Source: Phanerodontia chrysosporium
Lineage: Eukaryota > Basidiomycota > Agaricomycetes > Polyporales > Phanerochaetaceae
DNA: 64,000 nucleotides
Assembly (NCBI GenBank): GCA_001910725.1
Contig: MJGA01000003.1
Span: 1,550,001-1,614,000 of the forward strand
Direction: 5' to 3'
Part shown: positions 1-12,828 of the stretch, piece by piece
Layout of the letters: each line of letters opens with the position of its first letter
How positions within the stretch are numbered: position 1 is the stretch's first letter
Made by a program: the position numbers and the translations under genes
Notes under the pieces: generated by a model
The model's input: only the letters and a program-made list of their open reading frames with translations
Database searches by the model: none
Told to the model about the DNA's origin: nothing

Positions 1-237
1 TTTCCTGTACCCTGAGCACCATTGACATGTACAATGCATCGCGTTTTGTTCGCCACATCCGGGCAGCGAATCGACTGATTCATTCGACGTATGATCCTTA
101 TTCAAATGCTCATGATAACATAGTACTTACAGATAAGCATACGAGTGGGGCTTCAAGTACAAGTACACTAACCATACAACAGCAGACTCCGAACCAGGTA
201 AAGCAAAACGAGTCGTGAGATTTCGCCTTCGAGCATC

Positions 238-2780
238 TCAGCTCCCGGGAGCAGTGGTATTACTCCTCCTCAGGCTGCCATTCCCTGCGGCAGATGGACC
301 AGGGGAAGGCGCCGACAGCAGGTCTTCGACGATCTCGGCGACGACCGAGTCCTCCGCGTCACGAGAGACGTCGCTATTGCCAGACTCCTTGCGGGCCAAC
401 TCCAGACGAGAGACCTGCGCGTAGACCTTCGACGGGAGGGTCGGGTAGACTGTAGGTGTGATGCCCATCTGTTATAGCGGCATGTAATGAGCAATAATCT
501 TGAGACAAAATCAGATATGATCTACCTCAGCGAGTCGGTGTGTAATGCTTTGCGACAGCCTAGCGACATCCATCTGCGACACGAAGGGATTCTCGACGGC
601 GGAGGTGGAGGCGGGGGCACCGTAGGCGGGGAAGCTGCGAGGAGGGGAGGAGGCGGAGGCGGCGGATAGATGAATCCCGGTCGACTCTGAGCATGGTGGC
701 CGTGGTGACCATGGCGGCCCGTGGCATGGATCGTGTGATGTCTCCGCGGACTCAGAGAGAACATCTCGAGCTGGGGGAAACCGCCACGAGCATTACTGAC
801 GATCTGCGAGGGCGGCTCCTCGGTCTGTGTCTGCGCAGCAGAGTCGGCGGCGTCGGGCTCATTAGGGCCCTTGATCTCGCTGTAGTCTGGCTCGGCCTTC
901 TTGTCGCTGGGCCTGACCAACAGAGGCTGACTGTCGTCCGCGTCAGAATCGCCGCCGTCTTCGGAGGACTCGGACCTGGCGTACCTCTCCGCTTCGCTTG
1001 ACGAGTTCGCCATGCGGCTCTTGTGCAGCCGGCGGAGCTCGCGTTCGCGCCTGTAGCGCTCTTTCTCCGCTTTATACTTCTCCTTCGCGGCCTGCAGAGC
1101 TTCCTTCGCAGAGAGTTCCCGTTCGGTTTGTTGTTGAGAAGGAAGAGCTGGCTCGGCTTGAGCAGCAGCGCCAGAGGCCATTGCATCGGCTCCCCACCCA
1201 CTCCTGAAGCCAGCGGCGAACGAAGGGGGCCATGCCCCAGGCATGGGATGGCCTGGCATGGGAGGCGGAGGGAACGGCTGAGGCGGTGGAGGAGGAGGCG
1301 GAGGGACTCCGTACAGCCCAGATGGTGCCGAGGGCGGAGGTGGGGGCGGGAAGAACATTGACCTTGAGGGCCTGTGCATCTCACCCTCGTTGGAGAAGAA
1401 TGGCTCGAAGTGAGGATCCAGCGAATGAGGACCTGCGGGCCCGAACCAGCTATGGCGCCAGGTCGGTCTGCGCGGGGGGTTCGGACGCCGTTGCTGAGCC
1501 TCTGACGCATGGCGCACGGTCACCGGTGTGGAGGTCACAGGCCCTTCATTTGTAGTGGGTGCCTCGGTAGCGGGTGCAGCCTGGCCTGTGTACTGGTTGA
1601 TGGTACGCACGATACTGCCGAGTGCTTCCGCGACACGACGCCCAGCTGCTTCCTCTGCAGCACGATGAGCCTCCTCCGCAACACGTCGAGCATCGTGGAC
1701 ACTCTGCTCGGCGCTCCTCCTGACCTCGTCCGCAGCACGAGCAACAGCCTCCCGGTGCGCAGCCCAATAGGCGCCATTGGTGGCGTTTCGCACGATGTTT
1801 CGCACGCCTTCAGACAGCTCTGGGTGCGTCGCCAGAACAGATGAGAACGTGGTGAGAAGTCTGGCAACGTCATTAGCGAGAGAAGTGTTGGGGGAAGGGG
1901 CAGCTGGGATGTCCTCAAGCTCTGGCAGGGGAGGATCGTCCACGTCCGGGATAACTTCCTTCTCAGCAGGCTTGGGAGTAGCCTCTGTAGTGACGGGAGG
2001 CTCTGCAGCCCTGCGGACTCCAAACGTATCCTCGGAGCCAACATGGCTGGCGACGTGGATGGGTGGCTTTTCAGGGGAGTTGGACGCTACCATGGATACA
2101 GTAGAGGCAGCTCCGTCTTCGTCGTCAGAAACGTCCTCAACGGTAGCCCTTTGCTTGCCCTTGTCGACCTTCGACAGATTGCCGGCGTCCGTCTCGGTGA
2201 CGCTGGAAGCCGTGTCCTTGTCGTCATACCTGACTGTGGAAGCTGCGTCGCTCTCGACAGGCTCGAGGAAAGCATGAGGGGCGGGGCTCTCCTCTGGGAC
2301 CATCGGGATGAAGATGTTCGGTGCAGGTCCAGCAGGGAAGGCGGAGATGGCCTCCCAATCATCAGCAACGTCGAAGATATTGGGGAACTGGTTTGCGACT
2401 CCAAACGTGTTGCGGTTTTCGTTCAGGTTAGAGCCGAGACTGGGGGTGCGAGGAAGCGGCTTGTTTGCGTCAGAGTCGCGCACGACGCTGAGGTCGCGCA
2501 CGGTGAAGCGGATAGCCTTCATGGCGTTACCAGACTGACCGAAGCCCTTCAGCATAGGCAGATTGAACTTGTAATAGTCCTGGAGCTCCTCCTGCGAGCT
2601 GAGGGTGATCTCGTCGCCGTCGACATCGACGTAGGAGACGCCGACTTTGTCTTTGGGGACGCCATAGAGGCGGTGTATCTTGTCGGCAAGCTCGTCCCAA
2701 GACGGCTGGGTGTAGAACATGACACGACGGGCGAAGCCGTCGGGAGGCTTTGTGAATTTGAAGAGGGTACCGTCCTCCAT
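238..2780 (-). CDS. PB1-domain protein, possible selective-autophagy adaptor
   Basis: The N-terminal ~90 residues form a PB1 domain: a basic cluster around FARRVMFY, then the acidic VDVDGDEITLSSQEEL (OPCA-like) loop, so it should bind other PB1 proteins. The start is the ATG of MEDGTLFKF; the open frame continues upstream only through non-ATG codons. The middle is acidic and Ser/Pro-rich, followed by an Ala/Arg-rich helical stretch (HREAVARAADEVRRSAEQ) and polyproline runs. The last ~110 residues lie in another frame and, after an intron near 484-540, contain LAEMGITPTVYPTLPSKV and a helical end, reminiscent of a UBA-like tail. Joining the two parts needs a one-base correction in the C-rich polyproline stretch around 605-700. 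A DDWEAI motif near residue 140 fits the W-x-x-I form of an Atg8-interacting motif. No ZZ or FW domain is visible, so a p62/NBR1-like role is inference only. Confidence 0.75.
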
Positions 2781-2835
2781 GGCGGTGGCGGGCGAGGACA
2801 AGGGGATATGTGGAATACGGTGGATTCGCCCGGAG

Positions 2836-2843
2836 TATAAATA
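2836..2843 (-). promoter_or_regulatory. TATA-like element upstream of the PB1 gene
   Basis: TATAAATA on the plus strand (TATTTATA in the gene's direction) lies about 55 bp upstream of the PB1 gene's ATG. Nothing else recognisable is seen in the 2781-3311 gap between this gene and the end of the transcription-factor gene. Confidence 0.35.
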
Positions 2844-3311
2844 CGGTCAGGTCAGTGGATGCACAGCGCCCCCGCAGTCGCATTGGATCTCGTTCGGCAA
2901 CTCCCGTGTCTAAGTCGCGACGCGCGTTCAGCCCGATCGCATCTCGCGTGCCTTGGCGCGTCCCAGAGGCACTGGCCTCTCAGTCCACACGGCAGCTCAG
3001 GCAGCATCAACCGCTAGCATGCACATTGAGGAAGTAGCGAACTGTACTCGATGTTCTGGAGACACGAACAGATCCACCGGAGCCGAGACACGAACAACGT
3101 TGGCCTACTGCGCGAGCTGTTGAATTTCTCCGCACGCACAGTCCTACAGACCGATCTCGAAGCCTCATGCTACAAGCACACTGCGCCGCAGTTGCATGTC
3201 TCGATGGATTGCGTGTGGGTAAAGATCCGGACACGAGGCGGAGTATATCTGTGGCGGGGTAGCCAGGAACCTCTGGTAGCAAGCGGGACGTCGTACATAG
3301 AGCAAACAGAA

Positions 3312-6300
3312 TCATCGACCTTGCCATTGCTGACCTTCCGGTGGCTGCATGTTCTGGAAGTAGTTTCCCCATTCCAGCCTGTAGCAAGTTTAACATCAGC
3401 TGCGCACCTCGGGCGGAGAAGCCACGTCACGTACTGCATATTTCCTGACAGCTGCGACCACATCCCGAGCACGTTCTCGCCGCCTGCCACGTCTGACGGC
3501 ATGCCCATCCCCTGTGCAACCTGCATGAACCCTCCGGCCTGGTTCTCAGCCATCGCCGCAAGCGTGCGCAGGAAGCCATCCGAATTAGCGGGTCCGCTGC
3601 TGTAGGGACCGCTGACCTGCGCAGCATCCTGCGGTGCGGCGTTAGATGAACCGAAATTCCACGCAGGAGCCGTGGAATACTGGTGGTAATTATTCGCCGA
3701 GTAGCCATGCAGGTCCTGGCTATGGTCGTATTGGTATGGTTGCCGACCGAGGTCCTCGGTCCTGACCGGTAGATATCCATAATCCCCAGTAGAACCGGCA
3801 TAATCTGTGTTGCTACAGACTGGATATGACGGAAGCGTAGACGTCGCAGGGCTCTGCAGAGAATATGAAGTCTCCGCAGTCTCGGAAGGTGGAGGCGTCT
3901 CGCGAGGGGCCCCTGTATTGTTACCCTTCTGGTCGTCCTCCGTTGTCTTGCAGTGGACCTCTTTGGGGAGCGGAATGTCTCCCACGCGTGCTAGCTCGTT
4001 CAACGCATCACTGCAGCGTCTCATGAGCAACATTACGCGGGCATGATCGCGGTCATTGCTCACCCCAAGCGACCGGCAAAATGCCACCTGCTTGTGGGTT
4101 AGCGAGAGTACCTTGTATAATTATGATTAGGTGGGAGACAGACCATGGCTCAAGGGCCTTCAACATCTCGATAGCCTTGTGGACATAGGTGATGTCCTTG
4201 CTGGCATTTGCAGACATACCCTTCCCTCTCGCACCCCAGTTATTGAGCAAAAGGACTGTCCCCGAAGCGAACAAGCCGTTGATCTGCGGTATCTACGAAA
4301 GAGTCATGCTCAGTCGGGACGCGCAGGGCAAGTGTGGAGGCTTACTTGATAGCTATCTGTAGCACGCGCACGCTTGTACTGTTCCCACATGACATGCAGA
4401 CACGATCGCGCCGCGTTCGTACATATCGTAAGGGACGGCAAAGACGAGGATTGAGATCGGCGCTGCGAAAGGAATGGTCGATGTATCGTAATCTGTAGAT
4501 TGTAGTAGCTCGCGTAAAGCAAGGTCGCTTGGTTGAAGAAGATCGGATTCTTCTGCTTGGGGTCAAAGCGCACTGCACAAGCGGTGGCGTATGTGAGCTC
4601 AACGCTGGATACTCGGACATTTCAATGGACTCACAGTGCTCGGGCAAGGAGTCCACCCATGCATTTAACGCCGAGTCTAACTCGATAACTGTTCGTTCTT
4701 CCCAGTCGGTTCCGAGTCGCCCTGCCTGACTTTTCGACTTGCTAGTGGAATACTGCGGTTTTGTTAGCACTACGCTCAAGCTGGTGGCTAGTGAGACACA
4801 TACGATGGTCTGCATAGCGGTGGAAGTAATGTGACTGAGTTTCACGGCATGGTTGAAGAAAGCTACGACAGATGGCTGGCCTTCCGGCTGCTTGAAGTCC
4901 GTCGAAGGGTCACCAGTCTCCCAGTATTCGTCATCGACCTCCGTTGGAAGCTCACAGTCGAAGCTGGCCTCGTCCGTTAGTAAACATGTCGTTGATGGAG
5001 ATGAATCCCGACGTACTCGTCGTCCTGTATACCAGTGGGTCGCCCCAACGCCGCTCCGAGATCGCGATCTGTCTTGACAATAAGCCTACGTCGAGATAAG
5101 CCCCGTTTCAAGTGATGTATTACAGCGTCACCCTACCAAAACGCTCGCTTCAGCAGCTCCCCTGTCCGCGATCGATGCCGCTGTATATCTTGCGTCGATG
5201 AGCACCCATGGCTTGCGCTAACCTCAGGCCAAATCCAAGAATCGGCCAAGATGATTGAGGGGATGCCATGCCATGCAAGAACGAAGAGGAAAGCTATTAA
5301 TGCCTCGTCAGCACTTTAGCAATATCATGCTCGCTGCAAACTAACGTATGCAACCTGGAGGTCATAGAGCCTCGGTGGGTCCATATTGATCACCTTCATG
5401 GTCCGTTGCACTTGATTGAACCATTCCCATCCTGCTGCTTGGGGATTATGCTTTCCATTCACGTAAACTCGCGGGTCCTTCAAGTAACGAGCACCGACGG
5501 CGCAAACCAAGAGTACAACAGAGCCAAAACCCTCGTCGCGTAGATGCAGCTCTTCTGCGATGTAGCGTTCGAAAGTGGGTCGGTGTAGCACTGGATAATA
5601 CACGTTCACATCCCTGAAGAAGCTTGCGATCAACGAATGGAGGAGGTCTGGATCGGGAAATGAGAAATAATGCTGTGTCTCGGAATGCTGGGAAAGCCAC
5701 TGATTCGTATGTGAGAACATGTCTATGACGTGCGGGAGGGATAGCTACCGCATTGGAATCAAACAACGGTGGCCTTGTTGAAGGCGTTTCGCTGCGACCT
5801 CTGTCCGACTTCTTCTCAGAGGTGCTTCCCTCTTTGAAATCCACAGCGGTCTGGATGAAGACGAGATTAGACGACTTCCCGACATAGTGCTGTCTGCCGG
5901 GGTCGATCGAGAGGTGCCCAAACTTCTCCTCTAGAGTTTGCCTCACGGCCAGCTCTTCATCGTCGGAGTCTACGCTGTCTGCGGTGTCTGTAGGAGGTGT
6001 CACCCGAGGCACAGAATGTTGCTTGAGCGGCGGGCCCACGCTCGCGCTTCGCCCTGGGTCCCTGGATTCTGATAGACTTTGCGACAGGTCGCTTTCCGGC
6101 ATGACCTATACATCATGACGTTGAAGTTCCGGCGCAGACGACATAGAGAAGTGGCACATACCCTTCGCAGTAACTCTTCCATCTTGACCAGCCGAGCTTC
6201 CAAGCTTTTCACGTAACTGTGCCAGAGATCATTGTCAGAGTCGTGGGATCCTAGGGGCAGATCACGACGTACGCCTTGTCTCGTGCCTCTACCTACGCAC

Positions 6301-6724
6301 GCCACAATCAATGACCTTTCCAGGGCAGTCTTAACCCAGGCTGCGACGTACCTTGGCAGTCTGGAGGTAGGTGCAGTCGTACTTTCCATTGACGCAGTTG
6401 TTGCATGCCTTGCGGGATGGGCTGCCTCCCTCGCCTGCGCACTATGAATATCATTTGCAGGATGATAATACGCAAGACTCACATCGAACTGGGACGGAAC
6501 GAGGCGTACGCTATGCGTCGGTACTTGTCTGGAGATTCGAGCAGAGGTACCGCACCTTTCTTGAGTCTGCACATATCACACGCGCGCTGTACACGTCTCC
6601 GCTTCTTGTCCGGGCCATCTTCGTCGTCGTCGTGGGGCGTCGAGCTAGACTGCGTGGGATATGAACGCCCAGATATCGACGGCCGTTGGCCAGGCCGCGG
6701 GGGTTGGGCCTCGAAGAGAGCCAT
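3312..6724 (-). CDS. Zn2Cys6 (GAL4-type) transcription factor with fungal_trans domain
   Basis: A fungal binuclear-cluster regulator. Splicing around a 6-nt exon at 6483-6488 gives a perfect C-x2-C-x6-C-x9-C-x2-C-x6-C cluster (CDMCRLKKVRC ... CNNCVNGKYDC), preceded by the basic KKRRRVQRA. A linker and coiled coil (YVKSLEARLVKMEELLRR) follow, as expected for a dimer. The fungal-specific transcription-factor middle domain is recognisable from IASFFRDVNVYYPVLHRP through ATLLYASYYNLQITIHRP. The C-terminus is Tyr/Ser/Gly-rich, a possible activation region, and ends QQWQGR* at 3312 after a splice giving SGNMQLEWGNYF. At least eight introns are needed. The start is the ATG of MALFEAQ. It is divergent from the acyl-CoA ligase genes and may regulate them, but no binding site was demonstrated. 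The family resembles XlnR-like regulators; the target is unknown. Confidence 0.88.
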
Positions 6725-7218
6725 GAAAATGATGCGGGAGGTGGTGGCAAACGGTGGGTATTGAATATTGAGGCCTGAGAATTCGTTACTGCGCGAACAC
6801 CCAAGATTCGCTTGGTTCGTCTGCATGCATCATGCGCCGACATGCTGCTTACAGCAAGGGCCTAGGCCCTCCGTGAACTGCAGCGAATTACGGGGCACGG
6901 GCGGGTTCGTTGTCTGACAGGGTCCACGCCGAGGAGAGATTACGGAGGCAGTTTTTCGAAAAGTCGGTGAGAGCGCGGGGTGGTCGTGCGTCAGAATGCG
7001 TGTTCGGACATGTGAAGTGCGGGATCGGGGGCCTGCGATACGAATGCAGTCGCTGGGATCCGTCGTCATGTACTTTTACGAACTCTGGCAGATGCTTTGC
7101 CGAGTTCCGAGCTCAATAGGCGTTTTACCAGCGTGATATAAGACCTCCGAAATGTGCACCGGTCAAGCTCATCTTCCCCCACCCCACGCTCATTCTGAGC
7201 TCTGCCCAGCTCACAGTC
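6725..7218. promoter_or_regulatory. Divergent promoter between the Zn2Cys6 factor and acyl-CoA ligase genes
   Basis: This 494-bp spacer separates two divergently transcribed ATGs and must contain both promoters. It has no open frame of its own that looks coding and no convincing TATA box. A short CT-rich tract (catcttcccccacccc) lies about 40 bp before the ligase ATG, typical of fungal initiation regions. A CGG-N-CCG Zn2Cys6 site was not established by eye. Confidence 0.4.
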
Positions 7219-9664
7219 ATGGCCGAGATCCACACTGAGCCTCTCGCACCCGTTCCGGATGACTTAACAATCCCTCAATTCTTCCTGGACTATAACCACC
7301 CGCTACGGCCTGTTCGGACAAATCTCTCCCCCTGGCTCATCGAAGATGCTTCAGGAAGGAAAATTGGCTACGAAGAGGTTCGTGCCATCCATGTTGGACA
7401 ACTTCGTTGCCGACACGACTTGCTCTCTGGTGCTAGATACGCGCCCGAACCTACGGTCTTGCCAACGAACTCAAGGCTCGCTGGAACATTTGTGAGTGTC
7501 AGCTATGCCTCGAATGCCAATCCACTGACTTGCAATAGCGGAGGACGACGTCGGTACGTAACAGGGTCGTTGACATGGCCAACTGCGATTGACGCCACAC
7601 AGTCTGCTTGTTCAGTCCGAATGATGTTGGTAAGTACCTTGCACTCAATCTGCGACGCGCACACTGACAGCCTTGTCAGATTGGCCCATAATCCTCTGGT
7701 AAATGCCCCCAAGGCCTCGTCTTGAACACTACTGACGCGTGTTCCACGCAGGGCTGTCCACCGTCTCGGGGCCGTTTTATCGTGAGACTTGCAGTCCCAG
7801 TAGTATGGGCACGTCTGACAGCGACACACTCACAGGCCGGCCAACCCAGGCTACTCCGCGGAGGAGCTTGCCCACCAATTGACCCTATCCGAATCGCGTC
7901 TCCTCGTCGCACATGCTGCCAGCCTCCCTGCAGCGCAGGTCGCGGCCCAGAATGCCGGCATCCCGCCAGAGCGGATCATCGTACTCGGAGCGAAGCCCTC
8001 GGGATCCGCGTACGCAACCGTGGAAGAGCTGATAGCGTCCGGCTTATCGCGACTCCCTACCTTTGTCGAACGGCGCTTGGCACCTGGCGAGGCGAAGAAG
8101 AAGCTCGCGTTCTTGTGCTTTTCCAGCGGAACCACTGGGAAGCCAAAGGCCGTCTCAGTCTCTCATTATTCGATGATTTCAAACAACATCCAGATGAGAC
8201 AGTGCATCGGCAAGCCTCCGCGGTATGAAGCGGGAGACGTTGTCCTTGGTGGTAAGTCGATTTATCGTTCCCAGCTGCATAAGCCGTACTGAAATATTGG
8301 ATGGGGCGGCAAGTTTTGCCCTTCTTCCGTAAGTACAGTTTACGACCGTCCTGCATCGCTTTAACAGGACTGCAGACGTCTTCGGTATGGTGGTACTGCT
8401 TCATTTCCACATGTTCATCGGAGTGACCGTCGTGGTCGTGCCGAAATTCAACTTCGAGAGCTTCCTGAACAGCATCCAGCGATATCGCGTGAAGCACCTG
8501 TTGTGAGTAACAATTTTCATCCGGCCTCCGAGTGACGCTTAAATTGGACTAGTGTTGTCCCTCCGATGGTAGTCCTGTTGTGCAAGGTGAGTCCGACCCC
8601 TCAGCTGGAACGAGCTTAAATTGACCAGTAGCTGCAGCATCCAGCGACAAAAAAATACAATCTCAGCACCGTGCGATGGATGATGAGCGGCGCAGCACCT
8701 CTTTCCGCAGAACTCACTGCTCAGGTCAACCAAATTCTTCCTCAGTGCCATGCTCTGCAGGGCTACGGTACGAGCGACTGTCCTGATTTGCCAGCCGGTT
8801 GACTGACAGCTTCGAAGGATTGACCGAGACATTTACCACTGTTGCACTCGCACCCAACGATGTGCTTCCGCCTACTCCAGGATGTGCGGGTGTCCTAATA
8901 CCAGGTCTCACTGCCCGAGTGGTCAAGCCCGACGGTACGCTGGCCAAGTATGGGGAGCCGGGAGAGCTGGTCGTCACAGGCCCAGCGATGGCTTTGGGCT
9001 ACTACAAGAATCCACAAGCGTTAGTTGCTCTCGTGACTCTGGCTTGCATACCTTAGCTGATTATGCTCTAGCACCAAGGAGACCTTCATTGACGGATGGG
9101 TTCGCACTGGCGATGAAGTTGTTGTCAATGAGAAGAATGAAGTATTCATCCTTGATCGCATTAAGGTTAGTGGACTTGGGGTCGGCGCTTCTAGACTTGT
9201 GCTCATCACTCGAATGCAACAGGAAATCCTGAAAGTCAAGGGCTTCCAAGTGGCACCTGCAGAGCTCGAGGGTCACCTCCTCGACCACCCTGACGTGGCC
9301 GACTGCTGCGTGGTGGGCATACCTGATGACTTCAGTGGTGAACTGCCCCTTGCCTTCGTCGCCTTGAGCGACGCGGCCCTGCAGCGTGTCAAGACTGAGC
9401 CAGCAGAGGCAGAGAGGATCAAGGCGGCACTGATCAAGGTGGGACGTGTCTACTTTCGTGCAAACTGGCCCCTATCTCACGGATCCTGCCCTTGGCGTCT
9501 GATAGCACGTCGCCGACGCGAAGGTGGAATACAAACGGCTTGCTGGCGGCGTAGAGTTCATTGACGTGATTCCGAAGAATCCGAGCGGCAAGTTGCTGAG
9601 GAGAGTCCTCCGCGACAAGGCTCGCTCGATGCGCGTCAAGCCGCCCGCGAAGGCGAAGCTCTGA
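7219..9664 (+). CDS. Peroxisomal-type acyl-CoA ligase (4CL-like), copy A
   Basis: An adenylate-forming enzyme (ANL superfamily) that would activate a carboxylic acid with ATP and CoA. Visible motifs in order are the P-loop FSSGTTGKPKA (8125-8157), GYG-LTETF spliced across 8770-8815, GEPGELVVTGP, the hinge WVRTGDEV, and the C-terminal NPSGKLLRR with the catalytic lysine. About a dozen introns are required, including one 19-nt exon (7680-7698). With them the protein reads through from MAEIHTEP to the stop with no shift. It ends in AKL, a canonical PTS1, so import into peroxisomes is expected. The closest families are 4-coumarate/phenylacetate-CoA ligases; the substrate cannot be told from the sequence. 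It lies head to tail with a paralogue 418 bp downstream. Confidence 0.9.
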
Positions 9665-10082
9665 GCGAGTCGCTGGACCACGAGCGGCCAAGCCGCCGTC
9701 AGCTGTGTCGGAGACACTAGAATACACCTCCCGTACTACTACATAGATCTGCATGTTGGAATTCTAGGGTTATTTCCTCGGAATTGTCGAGTTTTACGAA
9801 TGTGTCTTTTCCGGTAGGCGTAGCCACGTGGGAAGGGTCTGCTGCAAGCGTCGCGAGTTGTCCGCGACTCGAGCGGGCTCTTCAGTCCCTTTCCGTTGCG
9901 AATCCGTGTCACCGGGCATGATCAGTCTCATGACCTCTCTTGACGCCATTTCGCGTCTCGGTCGCCTTCCGAACGTTCTGCGGCCTATATCTTCCAGCAT
10001 GTCGCGACTGCAAGGGGTCCGAGGCCCTCTGCACTCATCCACGTCGCACACCCGCCCGCCTTTCCCCTGCGCACAGTAGACG

Positions 10083-12550
10083 ATGGGCAGCAAGGTCACA
10101 GAGTTCGTTGCGCCATTCGGGACGCTCCCACACGTTCCAGACGATGTGACGCTTCCCCAGTTTATTCTTGACTCCTGGCATCCGACGCGGCCAGTGAACA
10201 AGAACGCGAACCCCGTCCTCATCGAGGAGGCCACAGGCCGAGGTGTGCACTTCTCAGAGGTGAGACGACGCGTTCTATGTCCGCACTATCATCATAACCC
10301 ACGACCGGCCAGGTGCGCGCCAGGACCTTTGGGCTTGCGAATGAAATGAAGGCTCGCTGGAATATCAGTGCGTTAAGCTTCTTGCATTACCCACTGGGAC
10401 GGTTGACTGAATGGCCCGTGTTCCCATAAGGCGAGGGGCAGGTCGGTTCGTGCGATTCCGAGAGTGTATGCGTCCCTGCCATAGGCTGATATCTACCTCT
10501 TGCGCCTACAGTCTGTATCTTCAGCTCAAATCACGTCGGTGCGTAATTTGAAACCCACGCTTAAACCCGCGCTGATGTGTTGCTTCGCATGCAGACTATC
10601 CCATCGCGCTTTGGTACGTATCACAATTCTCACTGCTTGAGCACGTCCTGACGCGTAGAGCAGGGCTGTCCACAGGCTGGGTGGTGTCGTGACGTGAGTA
10701 CTTCACGTACCATCCAGTAATACGTGGTTGACCCGTCGGTTTACAGCACCGCGAACCCGAACTACACCGCTGATGAGCTGCTCTACCAGCTGCAGCTCAC
10801 CAGCGCGTGCGCAATACTGTCCCATTCTGGCAGTATCGCGACCGCCGAGGAGGCGTGTCGCCTAGCGGGCATCCCATCCGACAGAATCGCCCTCCTCGAC
10901 TCTCCAGAAGGCTACTCAGGCCCATACCCGACTCTTGAACGTCTTGTACAGGACGGCCTCAGCAAACACCCTCAATTCGTCGAGCGCAGGCTGGCACCTG
11001 GCGAGGGCAAGACCAAACTCGCGCTGCTGAACTTCTCTAGCGGCACGACCGGGCGACCGAAGGCAGTCGCGATCCCTCACTATGCTGTTCTGGCAAATGT
11101 CGTTCAGATGGCGTATTATGGCCAAGCAAACGAGAATTTCGGCCCTGCTACAAGATATCGACCCGGTCAAGTCGTCCTTGCAGTTCTCCCTTTTTACCGT
11201 GAGTCCACCCTCCTGGCCCTTTATGTTCACCAGACTGACTCAAGCAACCGCACAGATATCTACGGGCTAATTGTTGTCATGCACTTCTACATCTTTGCTG
11301 GGGTGCGTTTCCTGATATATGGTAATGTCCTGTCTTCTCACGTTGCGTATAGTTTTCATTGGTCGTCATGCCCCGCTTCACGTTAGAGGGAATGCTCAAT
11401 AACATTCAACGATACCGCATAAATCACCTTCTGTGAGTTTGCTTTCCAGAACCTAGGTCACCTGAGCTGACAGCTGCAGACTTGTGCCGCCTATGATTGT
11501 CTTGCTGGCGAAGGTATGCGAAAGAACTAGTTTATTGCACTCGCCGATCTAACGCAACTTCATAGAATCCCATCGTCAAGAAATATGACCTCACCTCTGT
11601 GACTATGTGCATGTCTGGCGCGGCCCCATTATCCGCAGAACTCACTCGCCAGTACTGCGAGAGGCTGCCGAACTCCGCCATCGGCCAGGGCTACGGCATG
11701 ACCGAGTTGGCGACCACGATTACTTTCCCGCGAATAGACATGCATGTCGGAACCCTCGGAAGCGGAGGCCAACTGCTCCAGGGCAACACTTGCCGCGTAC
11801 TCAAACCAGATGGGACGTACGCTACGTACAATGAGCCAGGGGAGCTGCTCATAAAAGGCCCTACGGTCGCACTCTGCTATCTCAATAACGAAGAAGCGTG
11901 CGTCTCACCTCATATCAAGCGCGAATATTACTGACCTGCTCTGCAGGACCAAGGAGACCTTCTTGTACCTCGATGGTCAACCCGACCGGTGGGTTCGCAC
12001 AGGCGATGAGGTCATGTTCAACGAGAACGCGGAGATTTTCGTTCTTGATCGTCTGAAGGAGATCATGAAGGTCCGTGGCTTCCAAGGTTTGTCTTCCCCA
12101 ATGTCTGTTGTTTTGCCGTGCGAAAGCCACTAATGAACCACGCAGTCGCACCTGCTGAGCTCGAAGGACATCTCCTCGAACATCCGGACGTTGGTGATGC
12201 CTGTGTCGTCGGTGTTCCCGATGAATACAGTGGCGAGGTCCCCCTTGCGTTCATTGTACCTTCCCATGATGCCCAAGAGCGCATCAAGAAGGACCCCGAG
12301 GAAGGCGAGAAGATCAAGCTAGCTCTCATGAAGGTTAGTCCATGTCATTTCTGTTTGTCAAATGACCTAACAAGAGCATCCACAGCACGTGGCCGATCAT
12401 AAAGTCCATTACAAGAAACTTGCCGGAGGAGTGTACTTCGTTGATTCTATCCCTAAGAACCCTAGCGGCAAGCTACTCCGAAGGTTCCTGCGTGACAAGG
12501 CAAAGGAACTGAAGGCGCAACAAACAACAACAGAGCGAGCCAGGCTATAG
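10083..12550 (+). CDS. Peroxisomal-type acyl-CoA ligase (4CL-like), copy B
   Basis: A paralogue of the preceding ligase with the same exon logic and domain order. It shows [28 protein letters not shown] [18 protein letters not shown], the [17 protein letters not shown]-terminal domain and NPSGKLLRR with the catalytic lysine. It differs by a five-residue insertion before WVRTGDEV (YLDGQPDR) and by a longer, polar C-terminus ending in ARL, a weaker PTS1-type tripeptide. All exons join in frame. The two copies keep intron positions (for example after the residue preceding the NPN/NPG motif), which supports tandem duplication. Acyl substrate unknown. The 9665-10082 spacer shows no gene. Confidence 0.9.
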
Positions 12551-12828
12551 CTGCTGCGGGTGGGATTGTGCGATCGTTGAGTTACTAGCATATGGCTTAT
12601 GGACGGTTCCCTTTGCCCGCCACCGTACCCGCCATAGAGCATGTATTGTACATCAGGCCCATATCTTTTCTGGAATGACTCTTTGCACTATCATGCATGC
12701 TGAGACTAGAGTGCTTTCGCGTGCTCCGCGACATATGGTGCCGGAGTTCTATTACAGTGCTTTGGTGCTCGAGCCTTCCTGGGCGCTTGGGCACATCGAG
12801 CACCAACTGCACCTTGGCGCATCCTATC

